Notes under the pieces: model-generated | Databases searched by the model: none | What the model was told of the DNA's origin: nothing | The model's input: only the letters and a program-made list of their open reading frames with translations | Made by a program: the position numbers and the translations under genes | Source: Martelella sp. AD-3 | GTDB taxonomy: Bacteria; Pseudomonadota; Alphaproteobacteria; Rhizobiales; Rhizobiaceae | Assembly: GCF_001578105.1 (NCBI RefSeq) | Contig: NZ_CP014275.1 | Location: 2,418,001 to 2,482,000, forward strand | Length of the DNA stretch: 64,000 nt | Reading direction: 5' to 3' | In this document: positions 45,902-54,883 of the stretch, piece after piece | How positions within the stretch are numbered: position 1 is the stretch's first letter | How the letters are laid out: each line of letters opens with the position of its first letter

Positions 45902-46939
45902 TCAGCCGCCAATCCGCCGGATCGTCCCGCCTGCGATATAAGTGACGCCCTGAACCGCCTTGATGACCGGCGCATCGGGCTTCTCGATCCTGCGGCGCAG
46001 AAGCCGGATCGCCTCCTCGGCCATGCCGATCCGGTCATAGCGGATCGTGTCGAGACGCGGCGCCGTCATCGCCGACCAGCTGATGTCGTCGAAGCCGATG
46101 ACGGAGAAGTCGTCCGGCACTGTCAGGCCGTTCTCGCGCGCGGCCTGCATCGTGCCAATGGCCATCAGGTCATTGCCGCAGACCATGCCGGTCCAGTCCC
46201 AGCTTTCGTGCTCGCCGAAATAGCGCTTGAAATATTCAAGCGCGGTCTCGTGGCGGTCATGACCGATGACCAGTTGCTCGCCGCTCGCGTCCGGACATTC
46301 CGACACGGCGTCGAAGAAGCCGCGCATGCGCTCGCGCGGGCTGTAGCGCAGATTTCCCGCCACGAACAGAAGCCGCCGGTGGCCGGCCTCGAGCATCGCC
46401 TCGGTGGCGCGCTTCATGCCGGCGTAATTGTCGACGATCACGCTGTCGAAGCGCATCCTGGTATCGACATTGTTGACCAGGACGAGACTTCCGTTTTCCT
46501 GAAAGAAACGAGCAACTTCCGGGATCGGGTCGACATAGAACATGAAGGCGGTGGCGGTCCCGTGCTCTTCGGCCTGGCGGGTGACGAAATCAAGATCCAG
46601 GTCTTCCTCGGGAAGAAGCTTCGGGAAAAGCTGGAGCCCGTTTTCGGCGGCGGCGGCCACCATCCCGTCATAGGTTTCCTGGAAGATCGGATGCAGGCCG
46701 CCGGTGACCGGATGCATGGGCAGATAGACCACGGTCTTGATCTCCGCCTCGGGCAGGCGCGCCGGCAGCGCCCTTTCCCGTTCTGAGTAGCCCAGTTCCT
46801 CGGCAATGCGGCGCACTCTCTCGCGCACCACAGGGCTGATACGCTGAGCGCCGCCGAGCGCGCGCGAGACCGTGCTGATCGAGACATCGGCGCGAAGCGC
46901 GATATCCGCCTGACTGATCTTTTTGCCTCTTGCCGTCAT
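45902..46939 (-). CDS. LacI-family transcriptional regulator
   Basis: 345 residues from the ATG at 46939, preceded by GGGAGGGTTTCG. The N-terminal helix-turn-helix ISQADIALRADVSISTVSRALGG is typical, followed by a periplasmic-binding-like sensor domain (LVNNVDTRMRFDSVIVDNY, IGFDDISWSAMT). It is the nearest regulator to the catabolic locus at 47077-59004 and probably controls it; the inducer is unknown. A mosaic repeat separates it from the MFS gene. Confidence 0.9.
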   Translation of the reverse strand: MTARGKKISQADIALRADVSISTVSRALGGAQRISPVVRERVRRIAEELGYSERERALPARLPEAEIKTVVYLPMHPVTGGLHPIFQETYDGMVAAAAENGLQLFPKLLPEEDLDLDFVTRQAEEHGTATAFMFYVDPIPEVARFFQENGSLVLVNNVDTRMRFDSVIVDNYAGMKRATEAMLEAGHRRLLFVAGNLRYSPRERMRGFFDAVSECPDASGEQLVIGHDRHETALEYFKRYFGEHESWDWTGMVCGNDLMAIGTMQAARENGLTVPDDFSVIGFDDISWSAMTAPRLDTIRYDRIGMAEEAIRLLRRRIEKPDAPVIKAVQGVTYIAGGTIRRIGG

Positions 46940-46974
46940 CGAAACCCTCCCGTTTGGTATTCCCGCCGACAACC

Positions 46975-47080
46975 GCGCTAGAGCGCCGTGCGTCCATTCG
47001 GACGCACAAAGGACGCTCTAACCTATTGAATCTACGCATCTGCCCGAAAATCGATTCCGATTTTCGGGCAGATGCGCTAG
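46975..47080. repeat. Mosaic palindromic repeat, copy D
   Basis: CTAGAGCGCCGTGCGTCC-ATTC-GGACGCAC...CGCTCTAA, then ACCTATTGAATCTACGCATC and the palindrome CTGCCCGAAAATCG/CGATTTTCGGGCAG-like ending GATGCGCTAG. It is the reverse orientation of the 3' half of copy B. Its terminal CTA supplies the TAG stop codon of the MFS gene. Confidence 0.85.
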
Positions 47081-48285
47081 CCATGCGCCGCGCCCCGCCG
47101 CTTCATCAGCAGCACCCAGACGATCAGCATCGCTGCAATACCGATCAACAGGGATTGCTGCAAGTCGAGGGTATCGCCAAGACCGCCGAGCGTGACCGCG
47201 CCGAGCGCCGGACCGACCCGAAAGATGATGCCGTGCAGCGACATCACCCGCCCGCGCAGATGGGCGGGGCTGCCGAGCTGCAGCACTGTCTGCGAGGCAA
47301 CCCCACCGGCGGCCAGCGCGCCGCCGAAGAGGACAGCGCCGATGAGCGCGACCGTGATATTCTCCGTCAGTGCCAGAACCAGCGCCCCGAGAACCGCCAG
47401 AAGCGTCCCCCAGACGGCAAGCGGCACCTGCATGCGCACGCCGCCGATCATGTTGGCGAAACCGGCGATGATGGCGCCCAGCCCCATGGCCGAGGACAGG
47501 AGCGCCAGTGTTTCGGCGCCGCCGTCCAGCACCCGGTCGGCAAGTTCCGGCAAAAGCTCGCTGATGGGCCGGATCAGGAAGGCGGCCGTTGCATAAAGCA
47601 TGAAGACGAAGGCAACCGTCGGCTCCACGAAGATCTGCCGCATTCCCTCGGCAATCTTCAGCCAGATCGAGCCATCCCCGGAAAGCCGCGGCAGGACATT
47701 GAAGCGCACGACCATCAGCATCAGGAAAAACAGCCCGGCGAAGCAGGCCGTCGCCACAAGCGCGACAGCCCCGCCGAAGGCTGCAATCAACCCGCCGGCA
47801 AGCGCCGGGCCGGCAAAACGGGCGAGATTGAACAGGATGGAATTGAGCGAGATCGCGGTTCCAAGTTCGGCATTGTCGACAAGCCCGGTGATCGCCGCCT
47901 GGCCGGCAGGCTGGGCAAAGCCGACGACAACGCCGTTGACCGCCATCAGCGACAGCAGGAGCGGAATGCTCAGCGCGCCCTGCATGGCCAGAAAGGCAAG
48001 CGCGGAATAGATGCAGACTGTTGAGAACTGGACCCGCATCAGGATCGCCCGCAGATCCGCCCGGTCGGCCACGACGCCGGCATAAAGCCCGACGAGTACG
48101 GTCGGGATCATCTCCGCCGTCACGGCAAGGCCAACCCAGACTGATTTATGGGTCAGTTCCCAGGCGAGCCACGCGATCGTCGTCTTGAACATCCACTGCG
48201 CCAGAAGCCCGGATGCATTTCCGAGCGTGTAAAGCGCGAAATTGCGCCGGGCAAAAAGCGTGCGCAGGTCCGTGGTTGCCGACAT
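47077..48285 (-). CDS. MFS transporter
   Basis: 402 residues, about 12 membrane segments, from the ATG at 48285 (MSATTDLRTLFARRNFALY), preceded by GGGGCG. Resembles MFS exporters of the MFS_3/enterobactin-exporter-like type (ALYTLGNASGLLAQWMF, GFAQPAGQAAITGLVDN). Its role could be export of a catabolic intermediate or drug. It lies 8 bases after the D-threonine aldolase-like gene, so it is in the same operon. The frame upstream overlaps that gene and is not coding. Confidence 0.88.
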   Translation of the reverse strand: MSATTDLRTLFARRNFALYTLGNASGLLAQWMFKTTIAWLAWELTHKSVWVGLAVTAEMIPTVLVGLYAGVVADRADLRAILMRVQFSTVCIYSALAFLAMQGALSIPLLLSLMAVNGVVVGFAQPAGQAAITGLVDNAELGTAISLNSILFNLARFAGPALAGGLIAAFGGAVALVATACFAGLFFLMLMVVRFNVLPRLSGDGSIWLKIAEGMRQIFVEPTVAFVFMLYATAAFLIRPISELLPELADRVLDGGAETLALLSSAMGLGAIIAGFANMIGGVRMQVPLAVWGTLLAVLGALVLALTENITVALIGAVLFGGALAAGGVASQTVLQLGSPAHLRGRVMSLHGIIFRVGPALGAVTLGGLGDTLDLQQSLLIGIAAMLIVWVLLMKRRGAAHG

Positions 48286-48293
48286 GACGCCCC

Positions 48294-49346
48294 CTATCGC
48301 GTCATGCCGCGGGCATCGACGCGCCACTCGGAAACGCCGCCATTCTCCAGGACGAAGATGCTGTCGTGAAGATTGGAAACCGGACAGACATGGTTCGGGA
48401 TGACCCTGAGCCGTTCGCCGATTTCCGGCTTTTTCGCTGAGGCCGAAAGATCGACCATGCCGTGCTCCTCCGTCAGCCGCTCGATCACGGCATCGGGATA
48501 GTCGCGGATCAGGCCGTAGCCCGGGCCGCCCCTGCCGGCGGGATCGCTTGTCAGCGATTTGGTGCCGGCGTCGATAATGGCGCGATCGGGCGTCGGCCGG
48601 CTGACGACGGTGACGAGGACGTCGAGTGCGCACTCTTCCAGCCCGGCATGGCCGACGCCCATCATCATCCGGTCATTATAGATATAAGTTCCGACCCTCA
48701 ATTCATCGATCACGCCGAATTCATGGGTTCTGAAGGCGTTGGGCGTGCCGCCGCCGGAGATTTTCGGGATCGCGAGGCCGGCTGCCGCAAAGGCGTCGCG
48801 CGCCTCTTGCACAAAGGCGACCGAAGCCTCGCTCGCGGGATAGGTCATCAGCCCGTCGAAGGAGAGATGCGGCGCCTCACTGACCTTTTGCGCCAGCGCC
48901 AGCGCCTCCGCCACGGTGACGACGCCGGTGCGGCCAAGTCCGCTGTCGAACTCCACCAGAACGCCGATATCCGCATCGGCCATCCGAGCCGCCGAAGCCA
49001 CCGTCTCAAGCGCCGCCCGGCTGTCGATGGCGACACTCATCTTCGCGCGTTTGGCCAGCGCCGCCAGCCGCCTGGCCTTGATCGGGCCGATCAGCGGATA
49101 GGAGATCAGGATATCCTCAATCCCCGCATCGACCATCACCTCGGCCTCGCCCAGCTTCTGGCAGGTGATACCCTTGGCGCCGCGCGCAAGCTGGCGCTCG
49201 GCCAGCTTGACGCTCTTGTGGGTCTTGATATGCGGGCGAAGCGCAATGCCGTGTTCGTCGCAATAATCCTGCATCCGCTTCAGATTGGCATCGACGATTG
49301 CAAGATCAACGAGGGGAACGGGCGTATCGAGGTCTTCGGTCTTCAA
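48294..49346 (-). CDS. D-threonine aldolase-like PLP enzyme (alanine racemase N-terminal fold)
   Basis: 350 residues of the DSD1/D-threonine aldolase family. The PLP lysine lies in LRPHIKTHKSVKLA (near residue 42), with GEAEVMVDAG and FDSGLGRTG following. The C-terminal metal-site motif IPNHVCPVSNLHD (near residue 320) fits a divalent-metal-dependent D-threonine aldolase or D-serine dehydratase-type enzyme. It acts on D-3-hydroxy amino acids; which one is not known. Cotranscribed with the SDR, MalK and MFS genes. Confidence 0.88.
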   Translation of the reverse strand: MKTEDLDTPVPLVDLAIVDANLKRMQDYCDEHGIALRPHIKTHKSVKLAERQLARGAKGITCQKLGEAEVMVDAGIEDILISYPLIGPIKARRLAALAKRAKMSVAIDSRAALETVASAARMADADIGVLVEFDSGLGRTGVVTVAEALALAQKVSEAPHLSFDGLMTYPASEASVAFVQEARDAFAAAGLAIPKISGGGTPNAFRTHEFGVIDELRVGTYIYNDRMMMGVGHAGLEECALDVLVTVVSRPTPDRAIIDAGTKSLTSDPAGRGGPGYGLIRDYPDAVIERLTEEHGMVDLSASAKKPEIGERLRVIPNHVCPVSNLHDSIFVLENGGVSEWRVDARGMTR

Positions 49347-49385
49347 TGGCTCAGTCCTTTTTCGGCCCTTGGGGCCACATGCCCA

Positions 49386-50456
49386 TCAGATACGCTTTCC
49401 GGTGGTCAAATCGAAACAATGCTCCTTGCCAGCCTGCGGCTTGACATAGAGCGTTGAACCGGATTCGGCCTCCAGACGCCAGCGGAAAAGCGCAACGACC
49501 GCCTGACCGGCGATCTTTCCGTAGACGTAAGTATCAGCCCCTGTCTGCTCGATCAGGTCGACAACCAGCGGCAGGCCCGCGCCAAAATCGGCAAGCTCCA
49601 CATTTTCCGGACGGATGCCGACCTTTATCGTCTCGCCAACCTCGGCATTGACGGTTTCCGGCAACGGCAGGGAGACCGTGTCGTCGAGGACAGCCACGGG
49701 CCCGCCATCGGACGAGGCCACGGTGGCCTCCAGCAGGTTCATCGACGGCGAACCGATGAAGCTGGCGACAAACAGGGTTTCCGGCCGGTCGTAAAGCTCA
49801 AGCGGCGTGCCGATCTGCTCGATATGGCCGCCATTCATCACCACGATCCGGTCGGCGAGCGTCATCGCCTCGATCTGGTCGTGGGTCACATAGATCGAGG
49901 TCCGGCCGACCTTCTTGTGCAGCGCCTTGATCTCTGTGCGCATCTGCACGCGCAACTGGGCATCGAGGTTGGAGAGCGGCTCGTCGAAGAGAAACAGCGA
50001 GGGTTCGCGCACCACGGCGCGGCCCATGGCGACGCGCTGGCGCTGACCGCCGGAAAGCTGGCGCGGATAGCGTTCCAGATAGGGTTCAAGGTTCAGGATC
50101 TCGGCGGCGCGTTCGATCTTGGCGGCGATCTCGTCCGGCTTTTCGCCGCGCAGTTTCGGACCGTAGGCGATGTTGTCACGCACAGTCATGTGCGGGAATA
50201 GCGCATAGGACTGGAACACCATGGCAATGTTGCGCCGCTGCGGCGGCACGCCGTTGGACCGGTGCCCGCCGATCAGAAGATCGCCGTAGGAGATGTCCTC
50301 CAGCCCCGCGATCATGCGCAGAAGCGTCGACTTTCCGCAGCCGGACGGCCCGACGAGGACGACGAACTCGCCATCGGGAATTCTGAGGTCGATGTCGAAC
50401 AGGACCTGGTTGTCGCCATACTGCTTGTTGATCTGGTTGAGGACGAGATCGGCCAT
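49386..50456 (-). CDS. ABC transporter ATP-binding protein (UgpC/MalK type)
   Basis: 356 residues with the CUT1-type ABC ATPase and a C-terminal TOBE-like domain. Walker A GPSGCGKST (near residue 37), signature LSGGQRQRVAMG (near 135), Walker B LFLFDEPLSNLD and the D-loop/H-loop YVTHDQIEAMT. It probably energises the importer at 52653-55706, which has no ATPase gene in its own arm. It starts 1 base past the SDR stop. Confidence 0.95.
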   Translation of the reverse strand: MADLVLNQINKQYGDNQVLFDIDLRIPDGEFVVLVGPSGCGKSTLLRMIAGLEDISYGDLLIGGHRSNGVPPQRRNIAMVFQSYALFPHMTVRDNIAYGPKLRGEKPDEIAAKIERAAEILNLEPYLERYPRQLSGGQRQRVAMGRAVVREPSLFLFDEPLSNLDAQLRVQMRTEIKALHKKVGRTSIYVTHDQIEAMTLADRIVVMNGGHIEQIGTPLELYDRPETLFVASFIGSPSMNLLEATVASSDGGPVAVLDDTVSLPLPETVNAEVGETIKVGIRPENVELADFGAGLPLVVDLIEQTGADTYVYGKIAGQAVVALFRWRLEAESGSTLYVKPQAGKEHCFDLTTGKRI

Positions 50457-50457
50457 C

Positions 50458-51252
50458 CTACTGGTCCTCCAGGGTCAGTTCGCGCGACATCGCAAGATTG
50501 CCGGCCATCAGCCCGCCATCGACGGGCAGCGTGACGCCGGAGATGAATCCCGCATCGTCGGACGCCAGAAAGGTGATCGCCTTGGCGACATCCACCGGCC
50601 GGGCGACCCGGAGCAGCGGATACCACTTCTTCAGGCCGTCCAGTACATCGGGCTTGCGGGCGATGCGATGGTCCCAGGCGGGCGTCTGCACCGTGCCGGG
50701 GCAGACGATATTGGCGCGGATATTATGCGCGCCATATTCCGTTGCCATCGTCCGCGCAAGCGAGACGAGGCCCGCCTTGGCGACGCTGTAGGCCGGCTGG
50801 CCGAAGGTTGCGAGACCGTTGACCGAGCCGACGATGACGATCGCGCCGTGCTTCTTCGCCTTCATGCCCTCGATCACGACCCGCACCGTGTTGTACTGGC
50901 CGGCGAGATTATCGGCGACGTCCTGGCGGAAACGCTCGGGCGAGGTCTTGTCGAGCGTGGTCGTGGCGCCGCCGGTATTGGCATTGGCGACCACGATATC
51001 GACCGGACCGAGTTCGGCCACGCCGGCATCGACGGCGGCCTGCAGCGCATCGATATCGGTGATGCTGGCGGCGGCACCGGCGACGGAAAAGCCCTCGGCC
51101 TTATAGGTCGCCACAGCTTCATCGACGGCATCCTGCTTGATATCGGCAATGATGACCTTGGCGCCCTCGGCCAGAAAATCCTTGACGACGGCCGTGCCGA
51201 TACCGCCGACACCGCCGGTGACGAGCGCGACGCGCCCTTCCAGTCTCTTCAT
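50458..51252 (-). CDS. Short-chain dehydrogenase/reductase
   Basis: 264 residues, classical SDR. NAD(P)-binding TGGVGGIGTA (near residue 12), catalytic Ser in VGSVNGLATFGQ (near residue 140) and YSVAKAG (near residue 155). The start ATG overlaps the stop of the upstream TIM-barrel-like gene by 4 bases. Presumably oxidises a sugar or hydroxyl group of the imported compound. Confidence 0.92.
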   Translation of the reverse strand: MKRLEGRVALVTGGVGGIGTAVVKDFLAEGAKVIIADIKQDAVDEAVATYKAEGFSVAGAAASITDIDALQAAVDAGVAELGPVDIVVANANTGGATTTLDKTSPERFRQDVADNLAGQYNTVRVVIEGMKAKKHGAIVIVGSVNGLATFGQPAYSVAKAGLVSLARTMATEYGAHNIRANIVCPGTVQTPAWDHRIARKPDVLDGLKKWYPLLRVARPVDVAKAITFLASDDAGFISGVTLPVDGGLMAGNLAMSRELTLEDQ

Positions 51253-52472
51253 GTCAGTTCCCCGTTTTTATAGGCATTCATGGCACGCCCGGCCCATTCG
51301 AGACCGCTCCGACGCACATGTCCGTAATTGTAGAAACCAAAGCCATCGACGCCGGCATGCGCCAGCGCGGCAACGGTTGCGGCAAACCCGCCCTCCTCAA
51401 GATAATCGGGGGCGGCGGGGCGCAACACGGCGCGGATCGAAGCCTCAGGCCCGCAGCGCAGACGGATTTCATCATATTCGGTCAGCGCCGTTTGCCGGGG
51501 CGGTCGATAGAAACAGACCTCCAGCCCGTCGGCCGCCTTCGAGAGCGCGGCAAGGTCAGACCCTTCCAGATAGGAAAGACCGAGCGGCTGGTTGACCGAG
51601 GGGATGATGTAGAGGGCGGCATCACCGCGCACGGCGGCGCGAACCTCCCCCACCAGCGCGGTGACGACATCGCAGCGCATCTTCAGAAAGTTTGACAGAT
51701 CCGGGTCAGTGACGAGATCGCCCTCAAAACGCGCCCGGTTGGCATCCGGGTCCGGTTCGTAATCCGCCTCCAGAGCAAGGCGGATACGGCTTTGAACACG
51801 ATCCTTAAGCCCGTCGAAATCAACATCAGCACTTTGCGCATTTTTTGCGCATTTTGCGCAAAAACAAAGCCCCAGGTAGTTTTCTGTGCCCGGCATTGAC
51901 CCGAGCAATGCAAATTCGTGATGATAGCCGTGGCGGAACGGCAGAAAGCCGGGCGTCTCCAGCGACAGCCCGCTGACGCCCGGATTTTCGGCAATCTCGC
52001 GGCACAGATTGACGGCATATTCCCGGACATCCGGATGAGACGGACACAGCGCATAGGGATAGCGATCGCCAAAGGCATTCTCGACCGTGCAATCGGGGAA
52101 TTTCATGCCGAGATGACTGTTGTGCAGGAGCACCGTCCAGGCATTGAGCGCGATGTCGCCACGCGCCGAAAACCGCTCGAATGTGTCATTCTCGCCCGCC
52201 AGATCGCCTGTATCCGGGGCGATGCGGCCGTAACTCCCACGCCGCGCGCGGAAATGAACATGCCCGTCCTGCGGAAAGAATATCTTCGATCCCTTGCCTT
52301 TGGGGCGTGTGAACTTGCCTGCGTGATAGGCGGCCGCGAGCGTCAGCGTATTCATGCCAAGCCGATGCATTTCCTCGACAAACGCGTCGTCGCTCCAGTC
52401 CGCAACGTCCCATGTATAGGCAAACATGGCACGATAGTCCGGTCTTTCTGTTCCCGTCTTCAGTCTCTTCAT
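51249..52472 (-). CDS. Unknown protein, possible TIM-barrel glycoside hydrolase-like
   Basis: 407 residues with no signal peptide. Features: FAYTWDVADWSDDAFVEEM-type start, LCPSHPDVREYAVNLC (near 140), SLETPGFLPFRHGYHHEF (near 172), a cysteine motif LCFCAKCAKNAQ (near 205), and a C-terminal AALAHAGVDGFGFYNYGH. Such blocks are typical of uncharacterised TIM-barrel proteins related to glycoside hydrolases. First gene of the minus-strand arm; overlaps the SDR gene by 4 bases. I cannot name an activity. Confidence 0.6.
   Translation of the reverse strand: MKRLKTGTERPDYRAMFAYTWDVADWSDDAFVEEMHRLGMNTLTLAAAYHAGKFTRPKGKGSKIFFPQDGHVHFRARRGSYGRIAPDTGDLAGENDTFERFSARGDIALNAWTVLLHNSHLGMKFPDCTVENAFGDRYPYALCPSHPDVREYAVNLCREIAENPGVSGLSLETPGFLPFRHGYHHEFALLGSMPGTENYLGLCFCAKCAKNAQSADVDFDGLKDRVQSRIRLALEADYEPDPDANRARFEGDLVTDPDLSNFLKMRCDVVTALVGEVRAAVRGDAALYIIPSVNQPLGLSYLEGSDLAALSKAADGLEVCFYRPPRQTALTEYDEIRLRCGPEASIRAVLRPAAPDYLEEGGFAATVAALAHAGVDGFGFYNYGHVRRSGLEWAGRAMNAYKNGELT
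51852..51863. promoter_or_regulatory. Palindrome TTTTGCGCAAAA inside the TIM-barrel-like gene
   Basis: Perfect 12-bp palindrome with two further TTTGCGCA copies just beside it (51833-51852). The same core TTGCGCAA is in the promoter gap at 52529-52536. It could be an auxiliary operator, but the bases also encode the CAKCAKNAQ cysteine motif, so chance is possible. Confidence 0.35.
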
Positions 52473-52528
52473 TATTGTCCCGTCTGGTCGGTCAATTGTT
52501 TTTAGAAAAGCTTACACGGCACTTCAGT

Positions 52529-52536
52529 TTGCGCAA
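52529..52536. promoter_or_regulatory. Candidate LacI-type operator core TTGCGCAA
   Basis: Eight-base palindrome in the 180-base gap between the divergent arms of the catabolic locus, in the context GTTTGCGCAATA. Central CG with flanking TTG/CAA is typical of LacI-family sites. The nearby region is AT-rich (52500-52580). Confidence 0.4.
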
Positions 52537-52652
52537 TATGGGAATTTGCACTTGTTTGTATTTTTTGCATTGACGCATTTGGAAACTTCGGCATACGCTT
52601 CCGATCGTAGGGGAACACCGGCAGCAAAGCCGGGACCAACTGGAGAACAATT

Positions 52653-53900
52653 ATGCATCAGACCAGAAAGGCACTGCCGCGCGCAGTGCGCCTTGCGCTT
52701 GCCGCATCCTCGCTTGCCATGATCTCCGCCGGCGCGGCTTCCGCCGATACGGTGCGGGTCACCATTCCGGAATATTCGTCGAAGACCATGCCCTATTTCC
52801 AGCAGGCGGCCGACGCGTTCATGGCGGAAAATCCCGACACCACGATCGAACTTGAAATGGTGCCCTGGGCAAACCTGCAGCAGAAACTGGTGACCGACAT
52901 TTCCGGCGGCGTGAACGCCGACCTCGCCGTCATCGGCACGCGCTGGATCCTCGATTATGCCGAGCAGGAGGTGATCGAACCGCTCGACGACTATATGGAC
53001 GACGCCTTCAAGGGCCGGTTCTTCGAAACCTTCCTGACGCCCTCGGTCGTCGACGGCACCACGTTCGGCCTGCCGATCGCCGCCTCCGCCCGCGCCATGT
53101 TCTACAACAAGGGCCTGCTGGAAGAGGCCGGCTACGCCGAGCCGCCGACCACCTGGGACGAGCTAATCGAAGCCTCGAGAGCGATCAAGGCGCTCGGCAA
53201 GGATGGCGTCTTTGCCTACGGCATCCAGGGCAAGAGCACGGAAACGGACGTCTATTTCTACTACCCGATGTGGAGCTATGGCGGCACGATCCTGACCGAG
53301 GACGGTCTTTCCGGTGTCAACACCGAGGCCGGCGCCAAGGCCATGGAGATCTACATGACGCTCATCAACGAGGGGCTTACCCAGCCGGGGGTCACCGATT
53401 ACCAGCGCGCCGACATCGAGAACCTGTTCAAGCAGGGCAAGCTCGGCATGGTTATCACCGGTCCGTTCCTTTCCAACCAGCTCAAGGAGCAGGCGCCGGA
53501 TCTCGATTACGGCCTCGCCAAGGTTCCCGCCGGCACGACATCGGCCACCTATGGCGTCACCGACTCGATCGTGATGTTCGAGAACTCCGACGTGAAGGAC
53601 GAGGCCTGGGCCTTCCTCGACTTCCTGTTCACCACCGACCAGCGCGTCAAGTTCGACGAGGCCGAAGGCTTCCTGCCGGTGAACAAGAAAGAGGCAGCCA
53701 TGCCGATGTTTGCCGACAATGAAGATCTGAAGGTCTTCACCGATCTTCTCGCCGGCGCCCACTTCGCGCCCCTCGTCGCAGGCTGGGAGGAAATCGCCGA
53801 CAGCACGATCACCGACCTTCAGGCAACCTATCTCGGCCAGATGGAACCGGATGCGGCGCTCGCCGATATCGAAACCCGGGTCAACGACATTCTCGAGTAA
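52653..53900 (+). CDS. ABC transporter sugar-type substrate-binding protein
   Basis: 415 residues with a Tat/Sec-like signal peptide (MHQTRKALPRAVRLALAASS, cleaved after ASA). Cluster I (CUT1) solute-binding fold: VRVTIPEYSSKTMPYFQQAA, LPIAASARAMFYNKGLLEEAG and the C-terminal ETRVNDILE. First gene of the plus-strand arm. Substrate not determined; sugar or polyol type by family. Confidence 0.93.
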   Translation: MHQTRKALPRAVRLALAASSLAMISAGAASADTVRVTIPEYSSKTMPYFQQAADAFMAENPDTTIELEMVPWANLQQKLVTDISGGVNADLAVIGTRWILDYAEQEVIEPLDDYMDDAFKGRFFETFLTPSVVDGTTFGLPIAASARAMFYNKGLLEEAGYAEPPTTWDELIEASRAIKALGKDGVFAYGIQGKSTETDVYFYYPMWSYGGTILTEDGLSGVNTEAGAKAMEIYMTLINEGLTQPGVTDYQRADIENLFKQGKLGMVITGPFLSNQLKEQAPDLDYGLAKVPAGTTSATYGVTDSIVMFENSDVKDEAWAFLDFLFTTDQRVKFDEAEGFLPVNKKEAAMPMFADNEDLKVFTDLLAGAHFAPLVAGWEEIADSTITDLQATYLGQMEPDAALADIETRVNDILE

Positions 53901-53911
53901 GGTGGCCTGCA

Positions 53912-54883
53912 ATGCCAGGTTCTTCACAACGCTCCGCCCCCAATCCGGACAGGGTGAACGGCGCTGGCATTGCGGCCACCGCCGAATATGAAGCCGGGCC
54001 TTTCGCGGCTTGGCGGAAAAGGATGGTGCCGGTGCTGTTCATCCTGCCCGGCCTCGTCCTCTCCGCCTTCATCATCATCTATCCGGTCTGGGAACTGATC
54101 CAGACATCGCTGCGCAAGGTCACCCGCTTCGGCAAGGTGACCGGCCTCAATGACTTCGCCAATTTCGAAGCGGTCTTTTCCGATACCCTGTTTCAGGAGG
54201 CAGCCATCCGCTCGGTCTGGTGGACGCTTCTTGTGGTCGGCGGAACGCTGATCTGCGCCGCCGGGATCGCGCTGATCCTGAACGAGAAGTTCCACGGTCG
54301 CGCCATTGCCCGCGTCATCATCATGCTGCCCTGGTCGGTATCGCTGTCGCTGCTGACCGTGGTCTGGCGCTGGGCGCTCAACGGCGAGACCGGCTACCTC
54401 AACCACCTGCTGGAACAGCTCGGCATCATCGACGGTCCCGTCGTCTGGCTTGCCAGCGGCTCGACGGCCTTCACCGTCATGATCCTGATCGGTATCATCG
54501 TCTCGATCCCGTTCACGACGACGATCTTCCTCGGCGGTCTCTCCTCGCTTCCGGGCGACCTCTACGAGGCCGCGCGCATGGAAGGCGCCTCCCACTGGCA
54601 CTGCTTCAGGACCATCACCGTGCCGATGATGCAGCCTTACGTGAACATCGCGATCGTGCTCAACGTGATCTACGTCTTCAACTCTTTCCCGATCATCTGG
54701 ATCCTGACGGAGGGCGGGCCGGCGAACTCCACCGACATTCTGGTGACCTATCTCTACAAGATCGCCTTCAAATACGGAAAGCTCGGCGAGGCTTCCGTCG
54801 TATCGCTCCTGATGTTCGTCTTCCTTCTGGCTTTCGCGGCGCTTTATCTGCGGCTTGTTTCAAAGGATCCGGCCAATGCCTGA
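53912..54883 (+). CDS. ABC transporter permease (MalF/UgpA type)
   Basis: 323 residues with about six transmembrane segments after a 45-residue cytoplasmic N-terminus. The EAA loop DLYEAARMEGASHWHCFRTI contacts the ATPase. It starts 12 bases after the binding-protein gene and its stop overlaps the next permease start by 8 bases. Confidence 0.93.
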   Translation: MPGSSQRSAPNPDRVNGAGIAATAEYEAGPFAAWRKRMVPVLFILPGLVLSAFIIIYPVWELIQTSLRKVTRFGKVTGLNDFANFEAVFSDTLFQEAAIRSVWWTLLVVGGTLICAAGIALILNEKFHGRAIARVIIMLPWSVSLSLLTVVWRWALNGETGYLNHLLEQLGIIDGPVVWLASGSTAFTVMILIGIIVSIPFTTTIFLGGLSSLPGDLYEAARMEGASHWHCFRTITVPMMQPYVNIAIVLNVIYVFNSFPIIWILTEGGPANSTDILVTYLYKIAFKYGKLGEASVVSLLMFVFLLAFAALYLRLVSKDPANA

